A DNA stretch of 52,788 nt, taken from the NCBI GenBank assembly GCA_017445845.1, contig JAFSRY010000059.1:1-52788 (forward strand), given 5' to 3'. The stretch is from Prevotella sp. Its GTDB lineage: Bacteria; Bacteroidota; Bacteroidia; Bacteroidales; Bacteroidaceae. The notes under the pieces are model-generated. The model made no database searches, was not told the origin of the DNA, and worked only from the letters and a program-made list of their open reading frames with translations. Shown one piece after another: positions 16,050 to 24,261 of the stretch. How positions within the stretch are numbered: position 1 is the first letter of the stretch; the number at the start of each line of letters is the position of its first letter. A program made the position numbers and the translations under genes.

Positions 16050-17519
16050 ATGAAAAGAATGAAAGAGAATAGAATGAAGGTGCAGGCAAGAAGGTTTCTG
16101 CCTTTTTACCTCTTTACCTTTTTACTGTTACTGACCGCCTGCATGGGCTCAAAGTCGGCATCGTCGACGGGACGTGGCGGCGAGGTCATTGGTGTCGGCG
16201 GACGATCATTCGCCGAGCCGGCTCCCTTCGGCATGACGCGTATCGGCCGCGGATTCCTTCACATGGGTATCGACCAGCAGGACTCACTTTGGGGTAAACA
16301 GACACCCGTGCGTGACATCTCTGTCGATGGCTTCTGGATGGATGAGACTGAAGTGACGAACTCAAAGTATAAGCAGTTTGTCATGTGGGTGCGCGACAGC
16401 ATCCTCCGTACTCGTATGGCAGAAGTCGACGAGTCGTATATGATTACCGAGGACAAGAACGGTGATCCTGTCACGCCTCATCTCGACTGGAAGAAACAGC
16501 TGCCGCGCAAACCCAACGAGGAAGAGCAGCAAATCATCGAGACCCTCTACGTCACCAACCCTGTGACGGGAGAGAAATCGCTCGATGCTTCCCAGATGAA
16601 CTATCGCTATGAGGTTTATGACTACACCACGGCAGCCCTCCGCCGAAACCGTATGAATGCACAGGAGCGCGACCTCAACACCGACCATACGGTGAACCCC
16701 GATGAAGTCGTCATGATTTCAAAGGATACCGCCTATATCGACGACGAGGGACGCATCGTCAGCGAGACCATCAACCGTCCGCTCTCAGGACCGTGGGACT
16801 TCCTGAATACCTACATCGTCAACATCTATCCTGACACAACCTGTTGGGTCAACGACTTCCAGAACTCCGACAATGAGGTCTATCTGCGCAACTACTTCTC
16901 CAATCCAGCCTACAACGACTATCCCGTTGTCGGCGTGACATGGGAGCAGGCCAATGCCTTCTGCGCCTGGCGCACCGACTACCTGCTGAAAGGCCTCGGC
17001 CCCGAAGCCCGCTATATCCAGCGCTACCGTCTGCCTACCGAAGCCGAATGGGAATATGCAGCCCGTGGCAAGGACGGCACGGAGTTCCCCTGGGAGAATG
17101 CCGACGTGAAGAGCGGCGACGGCTGTTTCTTCGCTAACTTCAAACCCGACCGCGGCAACTACACCAAGGATGGCAACCTCATCTCCTCGAAAGTAGGCAT
17201 TTACAGTGCCAATACCAATGGCCTCTTCGATATGGCCGGCAACGTGGCTGAATGGACCTCCACCATCTATACCGAAGCAGGAGTCGAGGCGATGAACGAC
17301 TTCAACCCGCAGCTCGAATACAAGGCAGCCAAGGAAGACCCCTATAAGCTGAAGAAGAAGAGCGTGCGTGGCGGCTCATGGAAAGATCCCGAGTCTTACA
17401 TCCGTTCGGCATGGCGCACATGGGAATATCAGAACCAGCCGCGTTCGTACATCGGCTTCCGCTGCGTACGTTCGTTGGCAAACACAACCAGTTCCAAGCA
17501 AAAGAAAGGAAAGAAATAA
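16050..17519 (+). CDS. gldK: Type IX secretion lipoprotein GldK
   Basis: The product (about 489 residues) is a lipoprotein (PFYLFTFLLLLTAC, lipobox LTAC) with a formylglycine-generating-enzyme-like domain: FLHMGIDQQDSLWG, DGFWMDETEVTNSKYKQFV, VVGVTWEQANAFCAWR, RLPTEAEWEYAARG, FDMAGNVAEWTS, VRGGSWKDP and SYIGFRCVRS. Its position before gldL-M-N and its C-terminal Lys-rich tail identify it as GldK/PorK, which forms a periplasmic ring with GldN on the inner face of the outer membrane. The frame is open to 15999, but 16050 gives the best signal peptide. The stop overlaps the gldL start (TAATG). Confidence 0.93.
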   Translation: MKRMKENRMKVQARRFLPFYLFTFLLLLTACMGSKSASSTGRGGEVIGVGGRSFAEPAPFGMTRIGRGFLHMGIDQQDSLWGKQTPVRDISVDGFWMDETEVTNSKYKQFVMWVRDSILRTRMAEVDESYMITEDKNGDPVTPHLDWKKQLPRKPNEEEQQIIETLYVTNPVTGEKSLDASQMNYRYEVYDYTTAALRRNRMNAQERDLNTDHTVNPDEVVMISKDTAYIDDEGRIVSETINRPLSGPWDFLNTYIVNIYPDTTCWVNDFQNSDNEVYLRNYFSNPAYNDYPVVGVTWEQANAFCAWRTDYLLKGLGPEARYIQRYRLPTEAEWEYAARGKDGTEFPWENADVKSGDGCFFANFKPDRGNYTKDGNLISSKVGIYSANTNGLFDMAGNVAEWTSTIYTEAGVEAMNDFNPQLEYKAAKEDPYKLKKKSVRGGSWKDPESYIRSAWRTWEYQNQPRSYIGFRCVRSLANTTSSKQKKGKK

Positions 17520-18334
17520 TGACAACGTATAACAGATTCAACGTCATCTATCGTCTGCAGAAGTGGCTCGACAGCGTGCCTGGACAGACTTTCATGAACT
17601 ACGCCTACAGCTGGGGTGCCTCTATCGTCATCCTGGGTGCATTGTTCAAACTGACCCACCTGCCGGGAGCAAACTTCTGGCTGTTCTTAGGTATGGGCAC
17701 CGAGGTTTTAGTGTTCTTCATTTCCGGTTTCGACCGTCCCTTCGACAAGACTGAAGAAGGCTACAACCTGCCCATTCATGTCAATACCGAAGACAATGAC
17801 GAGGAGGCCGAAAACGACACGGCGAATGCTTCGGCAGCTGCCGTTATCGGCGGTGGCGCAGGCGGCGGCACCATCATCATTGGCGGTGGTGGCTCGGGCA
17901 GCGGCGTTGCTGCTGTAGGCGATGTGTCGGGTGTCGTAGCCAACGGTGAAGGCGCCTTCGTCGCTGGAGGCGGTGGCATCATCGGCGGTGTGGTCGGCGG
18001 TGTGGCTCCGACCATCAACGACGAGATGGAAGATGCTCAGAACAACTACGTCGAGCAACTGAAGAAACTCACCGAGGTATTGGCAGCCGTTGCCGAGCAG
18101 AGCGAGCGTCTGACGCGCGACTCTGAGGAGATGGAGAACCTCAACCGTACGCTCACCGGCATCAGTCGCGTCTATGAGATGCAGCTCAAGGGCGCCAGCC
18201 AGCAGATTGGCACCATCGACCAGATTAACGAGCAGAGCCGCCGCATGGCCGAGCAGATTGCCGAACTCAACAAGATTTACACGCGCATGATAGAGGCCAT
18301 GACGGTAAATATGAAGGCTCAGCAAGGAGTATAA
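17519..18334 (+). CDS. gldL: Type IX secretion motor protein GldL
   Basis: The 271-residue protein has two membrane helices (about 29-48 and 54-71). The second carries Glu62 in GMGTEVLVFF, equivalent to the glutamate that carries protons in the GldLM motor. A cytoplasmic coiled-coil region follows (about 172-265). Between them, residues about 103-164 form a glycine-rich low-complexity stretch (GGGAGGGTIIIGGGGSGSG and similar) that I do not know from other GldL proteins. The ATG overlaps the gldK stop by one base; the frame is open upstream but that part is the antisense-like shadow of gldK. Confidence 0.93.
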   Translation: MTTYNRFNVIYRLQKWLDSVPGQTFMNYAYSWGASIVILGALFKLTHLPGANFWLFLGMGTEVLVFFISGFDRPFDKTEEGYNLPIHVNTEDNDEEAENDTANASAAAVIGGGAGGGTIIIGGGGSGSGVAAVGDVSGVVANGEGAFVAGGGGIIGGVVGGVAPTINDEMEDAQNNYVEQLKKLTEVLAAVAEQSERLTRDSEEMENLNRTLTGISRVYEMQLKGASQQIGTIDQINEQSRRMAEQIAELNKIYTRMIEAMTVNMKAQQGV

Positions 18335-18389
18335 AAGTCACACCCCCTGCCCATAGGCCGATAAGCCCCATTAAATAAATGTAACGACA

Positions 18390-19934
18390 ATGGCAATAAA
18401 GAAAAGACCCGTATCCCCTCGCCAGAAGATGATCAACCTCATGTATGTGGTCCTCATGGCGATGTTGGCGCTGAACGTCTCGACAGAGGTGCTCAATGGT
18501 TTCTCCGTCGTCGAGGAGAGCCTGAACCGCACCACGGCGAATTCAGCCAAGGAGAACGATGCCATCTATGATAACTTCGCCGAGCAGATGAAGAAGAACC
18601 CTGAGAAGGTGAAGGCCTGGTACGACAAAGCCCAGCAGGTGCAGGCGATGAGCGACTCGCTCTACAACTTCGCCCAACATCTGAAGGAGGCCATCGTGCG
18701 CGAGGCCGACGGCGATGACGGCGATGTTCATAACATCCGTGGAAAGGAAGACCTCGAAGCAGCCTCACAGGTCATGCTCGCTCCTTCGCGCGGACAAGGC
18801 AAGCATCTCTACGATGCCATCAACAACTACCGCGAACAGATGCTGACGATGGTCAGCGACCCGCAGTTGCAGAAGATACTGAAGGACAACCTCACCACGG
18901 AGTTGCCGCCCTCGGCCCATGCCCTTGGCAAGAACTGGCAGGAGTATATGTTCGAGTCGATGCCTGTGGCGGCTGCCGTCACACTGCTCTCGAAGTTGCA
19001 GAGCGACGTGCGTTATGCCGAAGGTGAAGTGCTCCACACGCTGGTCTCCAACATCGACGTGAAAGACATCCGTGTGAACCTGCTCGAAGCCTTCGTCATT
19101 CCCGAGAGTAACACCGTTGTCAGCGGCGACCGCTATTCGGCTCAGATTGTCATGGCAGCCGTCGACACCACCTTGCGACCCGAAATATACGTTGGCGGAC
19201 AGAAGCTCACATCGAGCGACTACAGCTTCACCGCCGGCAGCGTAGGCGAGCATTCCTTCGGCGGTTACATCACGATGATCAACGGCAGTGGCGAAGAGAT
19301 CCGGCGCGAGTTCACGCAGAAGTATAACGTCGTGGCACCCTCGGCAACGGTGTCCGCCGACCTGATGAACGTGCTCTATGCCGGTTACGACAACCCCATG
19401 TCCATCAGCATTCCGGGCGTGCCGCTGAACGCCGTGTCGGCCACGATGTCGGGCGGACAGTTCAAGTCGCTCGGCATGGGTAAGTTCATCGCCAAACCCG
19501 AGAAGGTCGGCGAGGATGTAACCATCAATGTGTCAGCTTCGCAGAACGGACGTTCCCGCCAGATGGGAGCCTTCACCTTCAAGGTGCGCAAGTTGCCCGA
19601 TCCGACACCCTACGTCGTCATCGGCACCGACCGTTACAAGGGTGGCGGACTGCCCAAGGCCTCTATCCTCGCCATGGAAACGCTCAGCGCCGCCATCGAC
19701 GACGGACTGCTCGACATACCGTTCCGTGTGAACAGCTTCGAAGTGGTGTTCTTCGACGGCATGGGTAACGCCATTCCTATGGCCTCCGACGGTAATAAGT
19801 TCTCTGCCCGTCAGAAGACAGAGTTCCGCCGGCTCACCCGCAACCGCCGCTTCTACATTCGTGGCGTGCAGGCCGTGGGACCCGACGGCATCACCCGCAC
19901 GCTGCCCAGTGCAATGGAAGTAATAGTGAAATAA
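18390..19934 (+). CDS. gldM: Type IX secretion motor protein GldM
   Basis: The 514-residue protein starts with a single membrane helix (MINLMYVVLMAMLALNVSTE) preceded by Arg11, equivalent to the conserved arginine that faces the GldL glutamate. A long periplasmic part follows, made of the known four-domain rod: helical up to about residue 215, then beta-rich Ig-like domains with stretches such as VVSGDRYSAQIVMAAVD and the C-terminal VRKLPDPTPYV. It transmits the GldLM rotation to the GldK/GldN ring. Length matches the family. Confidence 0.95.
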   Translation: MAIKKRPVSPRQKMINLMYVVLMAMLALNVSTEVLNGFSVVEESLNRTTANSAKENDAIYDNFAEQMKKNPEKVKAWYDKAQQVQAMSDSLYNFAQHLKEAIVREADGDDGDVHNIRGKEDLEAASQVMLAPSRGQGKHLYDAINNYREQMLTMVSDPQLQKILKDNLTTELPPSAHALGKNWQEYMFESMPVAAAVTLLSKLQSDVRYAEGEVLHTLVSNIDVKDIRVNLLEAFVIPESNTVVSGDRYSAQIVMAAVDTTLRPEIYVGGQKLTSSDYSFTAGSVGEHSFGGYITMINGSGEEIRREFTQKYNVVAPSATVSADLMNVLYAGYDNPMSISIPGVPLNAVSATMSGGQFKSLGMGKFIAKPEKVGEDVTINVSASQNGRSRQMGAFTFKVRKLPDPTPYVVIGTDRYKGGGLPKASILAMETLSAAIDDGLLDIPFRVNSFEVVFFDGMGNAIPMASDGNKFSARQKTEFRRLTRNRRFYIRGVQAVGPDGITRTLPSAMEVIVK

Positions 19935-19947
19935 ACATTAAAAAGAT

Positions 19948-21069
19948 ATGAGACGAATATTATTCATAGCGACGCTGCTCTGTCTGGCACAGATGGCAAG
20001 TGCCCAGCCGCAGACCCGCCGCACCCAGCCGAAACAGTCGCAGAAGCAACAGCAGACGCAGCAGAAGTCGAATGCTGACAATATGACGACCCGTGCGCAA
20101 ATCTCCTTCCCCACACAGGTGAGCATGAAAGAGGATGTGGACTGGCGACGTGACATCTATCGGGAAATCAACCTGCTCGACGATGCCAACGCCGGACTCT
20201 ATTACCCGAAGACCGTCGTGGGCTCGCAGATGAACCTCTTCGCCTACATGTTCAAGCTCATGTTGCGCGGGCAGCTCAAAGCCTACGAGTATCGTACCGA
20301 CGGAAATGAAGTCTTCAACGACTCGGCCCGCGTGAAACCCTTGCAGTTCCTCGACGACCAGGGCATCCTCTACACACGTTCCGACCGCGGTATGCGCATC
20401 GACGACAGCGACATTCCGTCCGAGGAGGTCACCGTCTATTACGTCAAGGAGAGCACCTACTACGACCAGCGCACAGCCACCTTCCACACCAAGGTGCAGG
20501 CCCTCTGCCCCATCCGCGTCATCGACGGCGGAATGGAGAAGCGGCCCCTCTTCTGGGTGAAATACGAAGACCTGTCACCCTTCCTGGCCAAGCAGACCAT
20601 GATGACGAGCAACCTCAACAATGCCGCCACAATGAGCGTCGACGACTTCTTCACGAAGAACCTCTACAAGGGTTCCATCTACAAGACCAACAATATGCAG
20701 GGCAACATGCTCGGCGGCAACGGCATGGCAATGGGCGGTTACGACATGGCGGGCGAGGAATATGATGACTTCGGCGACCCCGTCACGCCCCTGGTGTCGA
20801 CCGACTCGCTCAAAATAAAGGCGCAGCAGCAGATTGAAAACCAGATACAAGCCTTCGAAAAGAATATGTGGGGCAACCAGGCCCGCAAGGATTCACTCGA
20901 CAGCATCGCCAAACTCGACGTGAAAGACAAGAAGGCGTTGAAGCGCCAGAAGCGTACGGCCAATGCCAAGACCACGGCAACCAAGTCGGCCAAGCAACGC
21001 ACAACGAAAACTAAGACTTCCAAACCCAGCGGCACCGCCCGCATGTCGGTGCGCAGGGAAAGACATTAA
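19948..21069 (+). CDS. gldN: Type IX secretion protein GldN
   Basis: The 373-residue protein has a signal peptide (cleavage near MASAQ), a Gln-rich linker (QPKQSQKQQQTQQKS), then the GldN/PorN core with DVDWRRDIYREINLLDDANAGLYYP, SSEEVTVYYVKE-like strands and CPIRVIDGGMEKRPLFWVKYED. The C-terminal 65 residues are a Lys/Thr/Ala-rich, probably disordered tail ending SVRRERH. GldN binds GldK to form the periplasmic ring. It closes the gldKLMN operon, starting 13 nt after the gldM stop. Confidence 0.94.
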   Translation: MRRILFIATLLCLAQMASAQPQTRRTQPKQSQKQQQTQQKSNADNMTTRAQISFPTQVSMKEDVDWRRDIYREINLLDDANAGLYYPKTVVGSQMNLFAYMFKLMLRGQLKAYEYRTDGNEVFNDSARVKPLQFLDDQGILYTRSDRGMRIDDSDIPSEEVTVYYVKESTYYDQRTATFHTKVQALCPIRVIDGGMEKRPLFWVKYEDLSPFLAKQTMMTSNLNNAATMSVDDFFTKNLYKGSIYKTNNMQGNMLGGNGMAMGGYDMAGEEYDDFGDPVTPLVSTDSLKIKAQQQIENQIQAFEKNMWGNQARKDSLDSIAKLDVKDKKALKRQKRTANAKTTATKSAKQRTTKTKTSKPSGTARMSVRRERH

Positions 21070-21077
21070 ATAGGTGA

Positions 21078-21218
21078 AGTAGACAAGTAAACAAGTTTTT
21101 AAGTATACGAGTTGACAAGTAGACAAGTAAACAAGTTTTTTTGCAAAACTTTCAACTATAAGATATAACTTGTCAACTAAAAGTAATAACTTGTTTACTT
21201 GTCTACTTGTTAACTCGT
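21078..21218. terminator. 30-bp stem built from ACAAGTAA-type octamers
   Basis: The arm 21107-21136 pairs with 21189-21218 over 30 bp with a single G-T pair. Both arms are made of degenerate octamers (ACAAGTAG, ACAAGTAA), and a further direct copy lies at 21078-21097. The element follows gldN and precedes the PorT-family gene, so it could end the type IX operon. The same octamers occur at 3821-3852. Confidence 0.6.
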
Positions 21219-21252
21219 CAACTAAAAAACTACTCATTTCTCATTTAATGAT

Positions 21253-21912
21253 ATGAAGAATCAAATAGCTTTTCGTTATATTTGTTTTAGGGGAATCACC
21301 CTTTTACTTTTTCACCTTTTTATACTTTCCCCCGCCTCTGCGCAGGTCGGTTTCGGCATAAAGACCGGAATCAACATGAGCGAGACCACCATCAAAGACG
21401 TACCACAGACCACCTTCGGGCAACTCTATGAGCTTGGAAAGAACGACGGCTTCTTCGCCGGACCTTTCGTAAATATATCCCTTCCCATGCCCCACCTGGG
21501 TATCGACGTCGGTGCCTTCTACGACCTGCGGCGCACCGAAATCAATGGTAAGGACATCAAAATGAGCAGCGTCGTCGTACCCGCCAACATACGCTTCGAC
21601 GTGTCGGTGTTGGGGGCCTTTGGCATCTATCTTGCAGCAGGACCCCAGCTCACCTTTGCCGTCGGCAACGAAGACTATACCTGGACCGACGCACAGCAGA
21701 TGCTAAATACCTTCCGCGTGCAGGCATCCTCCTTCGGCTTTAATCTTGGCGGCGGCATCCGCATTGCCGACATCGAGGTAGGGGCGGTCTATCAGATTCC
21801 CGTCGGACGCACCGCCGACATCATCAGCCTTACCGATGCCGCCGAACGCATCTACGAAGTGCGCTCGGCAACCACCAACAACTGGCAGCTCACACTGGGC
21901 TGGTATTTCTAA
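21253..21912 (+). CDS. PorT-family outer-membrane beta-barrel protein
   Basis: The 219-residue product has a signal peptide (cleavage near SPASAQ) and an eight-stranded-type barrel with the PorT/OMP_b-brl_2 pattern: VGFGIKTGINMSE at the start, HLGIDVGAFYDLR, VVVPANIRFDVSV, FGIYLAAGPQLTF, FGFNLGGGIRI and a closing NWQLTLGWYF ending in phenylalanine. Porphyromonas PorT is a type IX component and this gene follows gldN, but many barrels share the fold, so the symbol is withheld. Its signal-peptide codons contain the CTTTTTCACC word seen reversed in intergenic repeats. Confidence 0.78.
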   Translation: MKNQIAFRYICFRGITLLLFHLFILSPASAQVGFGIKTGINMSETTIKDVPQTTFGQLYELGKNDGFFAGPFVNISLPMPHLGIDVGAFYDLRRTEINGKDIKMSSVVVPANIRFDVSVLGAFGIYLAAGPQLTFAVGNEDYTWTDAQQMLNTFRVQASSFGFNLGGGIRIADIEVGAVYQIPVGRTADIISLTDAAERIYEVRSATTNNWQLTLGWYF

Positions 21913-21995
21913 TTTCCTCAACTTTGACAACGCCGACCTTCGGCTCGCATCTGCTTTGGCTCTTCAGAAGTTAAAGCACCTGTTTTGGCTACCTT

Positions 21996-22181
21996 AGTAA
22001 TCGTTAAAAAATAACTTGGTACGATTTTGGACCCTATTTTTTATGGATGCGATACCTCACCTTTTTGCCTCTTTTCGTGCTGTTCATCGGTCACATAGCC
22101 CGCTATGCTCCCTCTTCTCAACACGAAAAAAGTCTAAAAATCTGAGATAAAATCGTACCAATTTATTTTTTAACGATTACT
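21996..22181. mobile_element. MITE-like palindromic element, 186 bp
   Basis: The terminal 33 bases (21996-22028 and 22149-22181) are inverted repeats differing at one position; both end in AGTAATCG/CGATTACT. Inside are two nested inverted repeats: CTTTTCGTG (22071-22079) with CACGAAAA (22122-22129), and CATAGC (22094-22099) with GCTATG (22102-22107). There is no gene inside. A miniature inverted-repeat transposable element or a related palindromic repeat is the simplest reading. No clear target-site duplication is seen. Confidence 0.6.
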
Positions 22182-22254
22182 TAACGACATTGAGTTTCCA
22201 CGTTACCGATGACCTCGATTCAGGCCTTCGGCGTGCACGATTCTTAGCATCGGA

Positions 22255-22301
22255 AAAGTAAAATAGCCTATTTTACCGACCAAAATAGGCTATTTTACTT
22301 T
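22255..22301. terminator. Perfect 20-bp hairpin with 7-nt loop
   Basis: AAAGTAAAATAGCCTATTTT (22255-22274) pairs exactly with 22282-22301 around ACCGACC. Each arm is itself almost palindromic (AAAATAGCCTATTTT). It ends in ACTTT rather than a long T-run. It lies between the PorT-family gene and gltX, about 130 nt before the gltX promoter, and may be a terminator, a protein-binding site or a repeat element. Confidence 0.5.
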
Positions 22302-22430
22302 ACCGTTCCTTACTCTCGCCACCAAGAAGTGGCTGTATCGGCCGGTACGACAGGCAGTGAAATAGATTAAAATAATGAGTTTCAACTACAAAAAGCCTTT
22401 TTATATGTCGGATATTTGCAGAAAAAGTTG

Positions 22431-22438
22431 TAATTTTG
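22431..22438 (+). promoter_or_regulatory. -7 promoter element for gltX (TAATTTTG)
   Basis: TAATTTTG is a full consensus match 70 nt before the gltX ATG. A TTTG at 22415-22418 is too close (12 nt) to be a standard -33 element. Confidence 0.5.
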
Positions 22439-22508
22439 CAGGCGTTATTGTAATAATCATCTAATTTAAGCCTCCTGACGGCAGCACCGCAGGGGGAAGA
22501 TTAAAGAA

Positions 22509-24056
22509 ATGGCAGAAAGAAGAGTAAGGGTGCGCTTCGCACCAAGTCCTACGGGTCCGCTGCACATTGGTGGTGTCCGTACAGCATTGTATAACTATCT
22601 GTTTGCCCGCCAGCATGGCGGCGACCTCGTGTTCCGCATCGAAGATACCGACTCTACGCGACTGGTACCCGGAGCCGAGGAATACATCATCGAGTCGTTC
22701 CGCTGGCTCGGCATCAAGTTCGACGAAGGCGTCAGCTTCGGCGGCGACAAGGGTCCCTACCGCCAGAGTGAGCGTCGCGCCATCTATAAGAAGTATGTCG
22801 ACCAGCTGCTCAACGAGGGCAAGGCCTATATCGCCTTCGACACACCGGAGGAGCTGGAGCAGAAACGTCAGGAAATACAGAACTTCCAATACGACGCCCA
22901 CACCCGTATGCTGATGCGCAACTCGCTGACGATGCCGAAGGAGGAAGTAGACGAACTCATCGCCGACGGCCGCCAGTATGTCGTGCGCTTCCTCATCCAG
23001 CCCGGCCGCGAGGTGCACGTCCACGACCTCATCCGAGGAGAGGTGGTCATCAAGAGCGACATCCTTGACGACAAGGTGCTCTACAAGAGTGCCGACGAGC
23101 TGCCCACCTATCATCTGGCCAACATCGTCGACGACCATCTGATGGAAATCAGCCATGTCATCCGAGGCGAAGAGTGGCTGCCGTCGTCACCCCTGCATGT
23201 ACTGCTCTATGAGGCCTTCGGTTGGCAGGACACCATGCCGCAGTTTGCCCACCTGCCCCTGCTGCTCAAGCCCGAAGGCAAGGGAAAGCTGTCGAAGCGC
23301 GACGGCGACCGACTCGGCTTCCCCGTGTTCCCCCTCGAATGGCACGACCCGAAGTCGGGCGAGATCTCCAGCGGTTATCGTGAGAATGGCTATTTCCCCG
23401 AGGCCGTGCTCAATTTCCTCGCCCTCCTGGGCTGGAACCCCGGCACCGAGCAGGAGCTGTTCACCTTAGACGAACTGGTAGCAGCCTTCGACATCTCGCG
23501 CTGCTCCAAGGCCGGTGCCAAGTTCGACTATCAGAAGGGCATCTGGTTCAACCACGAGTATATCCTCAAGAAGTCGAACGAGGAAATCGCAGGCCTCTTC
23601 GCACCCATCGTGGCCAACAACGGCGTGGAAGAGTCGCTGGAGCGTGTCACGAAGGTCGTCTCGATGATGAAAGACCGCGTCTCGTTCGTCAAGGAGCTGT
23701 GGCCCCTGTGCTCGTTCTTCTTCATTGCGCCCACCAGCTACGACGAGAAGACCGTGCGCAAGCGTTGGAAGGACTATTCGCCGCAGCAGATGACCGAGCT
23801 GGCCGCGCTGCTCGAAGGCCTCAACGACTTCTCCGTGGAAGCACAAGAGACTGCCGTCCACCAGTGGATAGAGCAGAAGGAATACAAGCTCGGCGACGTC
23901 ATGAACGCCTGGCGACTGACCCTTGTCGGCGAAGGCAAGGGCCCCGGCATGTTCGACATCTCAGCCTTCCTCGGCAAGGAAGAAACGCTGAAGCGGATGC
24001 ACAGGGCCATTCAGGAATTGAAGACCTCCGCCAACCCCTCCCAAGGAGGAGAGTAG
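22509..24056 (+). CDS. gltX: Glutamate--tRNA ligase
   Basis: The 515-residue class I synthetase shows the HIGH motif as [11 protein letters not shown] (residues 12-22) and the KMSKS motif as KLSKRDGD (about 260). Between them are RIEDTDSTR, the tRNA-acceptor domain with [10 protein letters not shown], and [13 protein letters not shown]. The C-terminal helical anticodon-binding region completes a normal-length enzyme. It charges tRNA-Glu with glutamate. Whether it also makes Glu-tRNA-Gln cannot be told here, although the stand-alone YqeY is not evidence either way. Its last codons and stop lie inside the first copy of a 92-bp tandem duplication. Confidence 0.97.
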   Translation: MAERRVRVRFAPSPTGPLHIGGVRTALYNYLFARQHGGDLVFRIEDTDSTRLVPGAEEYIIESFRWLGIKFDEGVSFGGDKGPYRQSERRAIYKKYVDQLLNEGKAYIAFDTPEELEQKRQEIQNFQYDAHTRMLMRNSLTMPKEEVDELIADGRQYVVRFLIQPGREVHVHDLIRGEVVIKSDILDDKVLYKSADELPTYHLANIVDDHLMEISHVIRGEEWLPSSPLHVLLYEAFGWQDTMPQFAHLPLLLKPEGKGKLSKRDGDRLGFPVFPLEWHDPKSGEISSGYRENGYFPEAVLNFLALLGWNPGTEQELFTLDELVAAFDISRCSKAGAKFDYQKGIWFNHEYILKKSNEEIAGLFAPIVANNGVEESLERVTKVVSMMKDRVSFVKELWPLCSFFFIAPTSYDEKTVRKRWKDYSPQQMTELAALLEGLNDFSVEAQETAVHQWIEQKEYKLGDVMNAWRLTLVGEGKGPGMFDISAFLGKEETLKRMHRAIQELKTSANPSQGGE

Positions 24057-24222
24057 GGGCCTTGCGGTTTGCCGGCAATTAATAAATAACAAAACAATAT
24101 CCTTCAGCCTCTGTCCGGCAGGCACTCCCCTCCCAAGGAGGAGAGTAGGGGCCTTGCGGTTTGCCGGCAATTAATAAATAACAAGACAATATCCTTCAGC
24201 CTCTGTCCGGCAGGCACTCCCC
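24035..24222. repeat. 92-bp tandem duplication with CTCCC...GGGAG cores
   Basis: Positions 24035-24126 and 24127-24218 are two copies of a 92-bp unit with one visible difference (AAAACAAT against AAGACAAT). A third copy begins at 24219 (CCCCTCC) and turns into CCTTGGGAGGGGG. Each copy starts with CCCCTCCCAAGGAGGAG and AGGGGCCTTG. The first copy includes the end of gltX. Related core words occur at 25131-25172 inside waaA and at 28655-28677. Confidence 0.85.
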
Positions 24223-24261
24223 TCCTTGGGAGGGGGCGGGGGAGGCTTTAGTTTACGTTTT

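Noticed and set aside
17378-17518. N-terminal extension of GldL
   Set aside because: It overlaps gldK in another frame; the ATG overlapping the gldK stop gives the normal GldL start.
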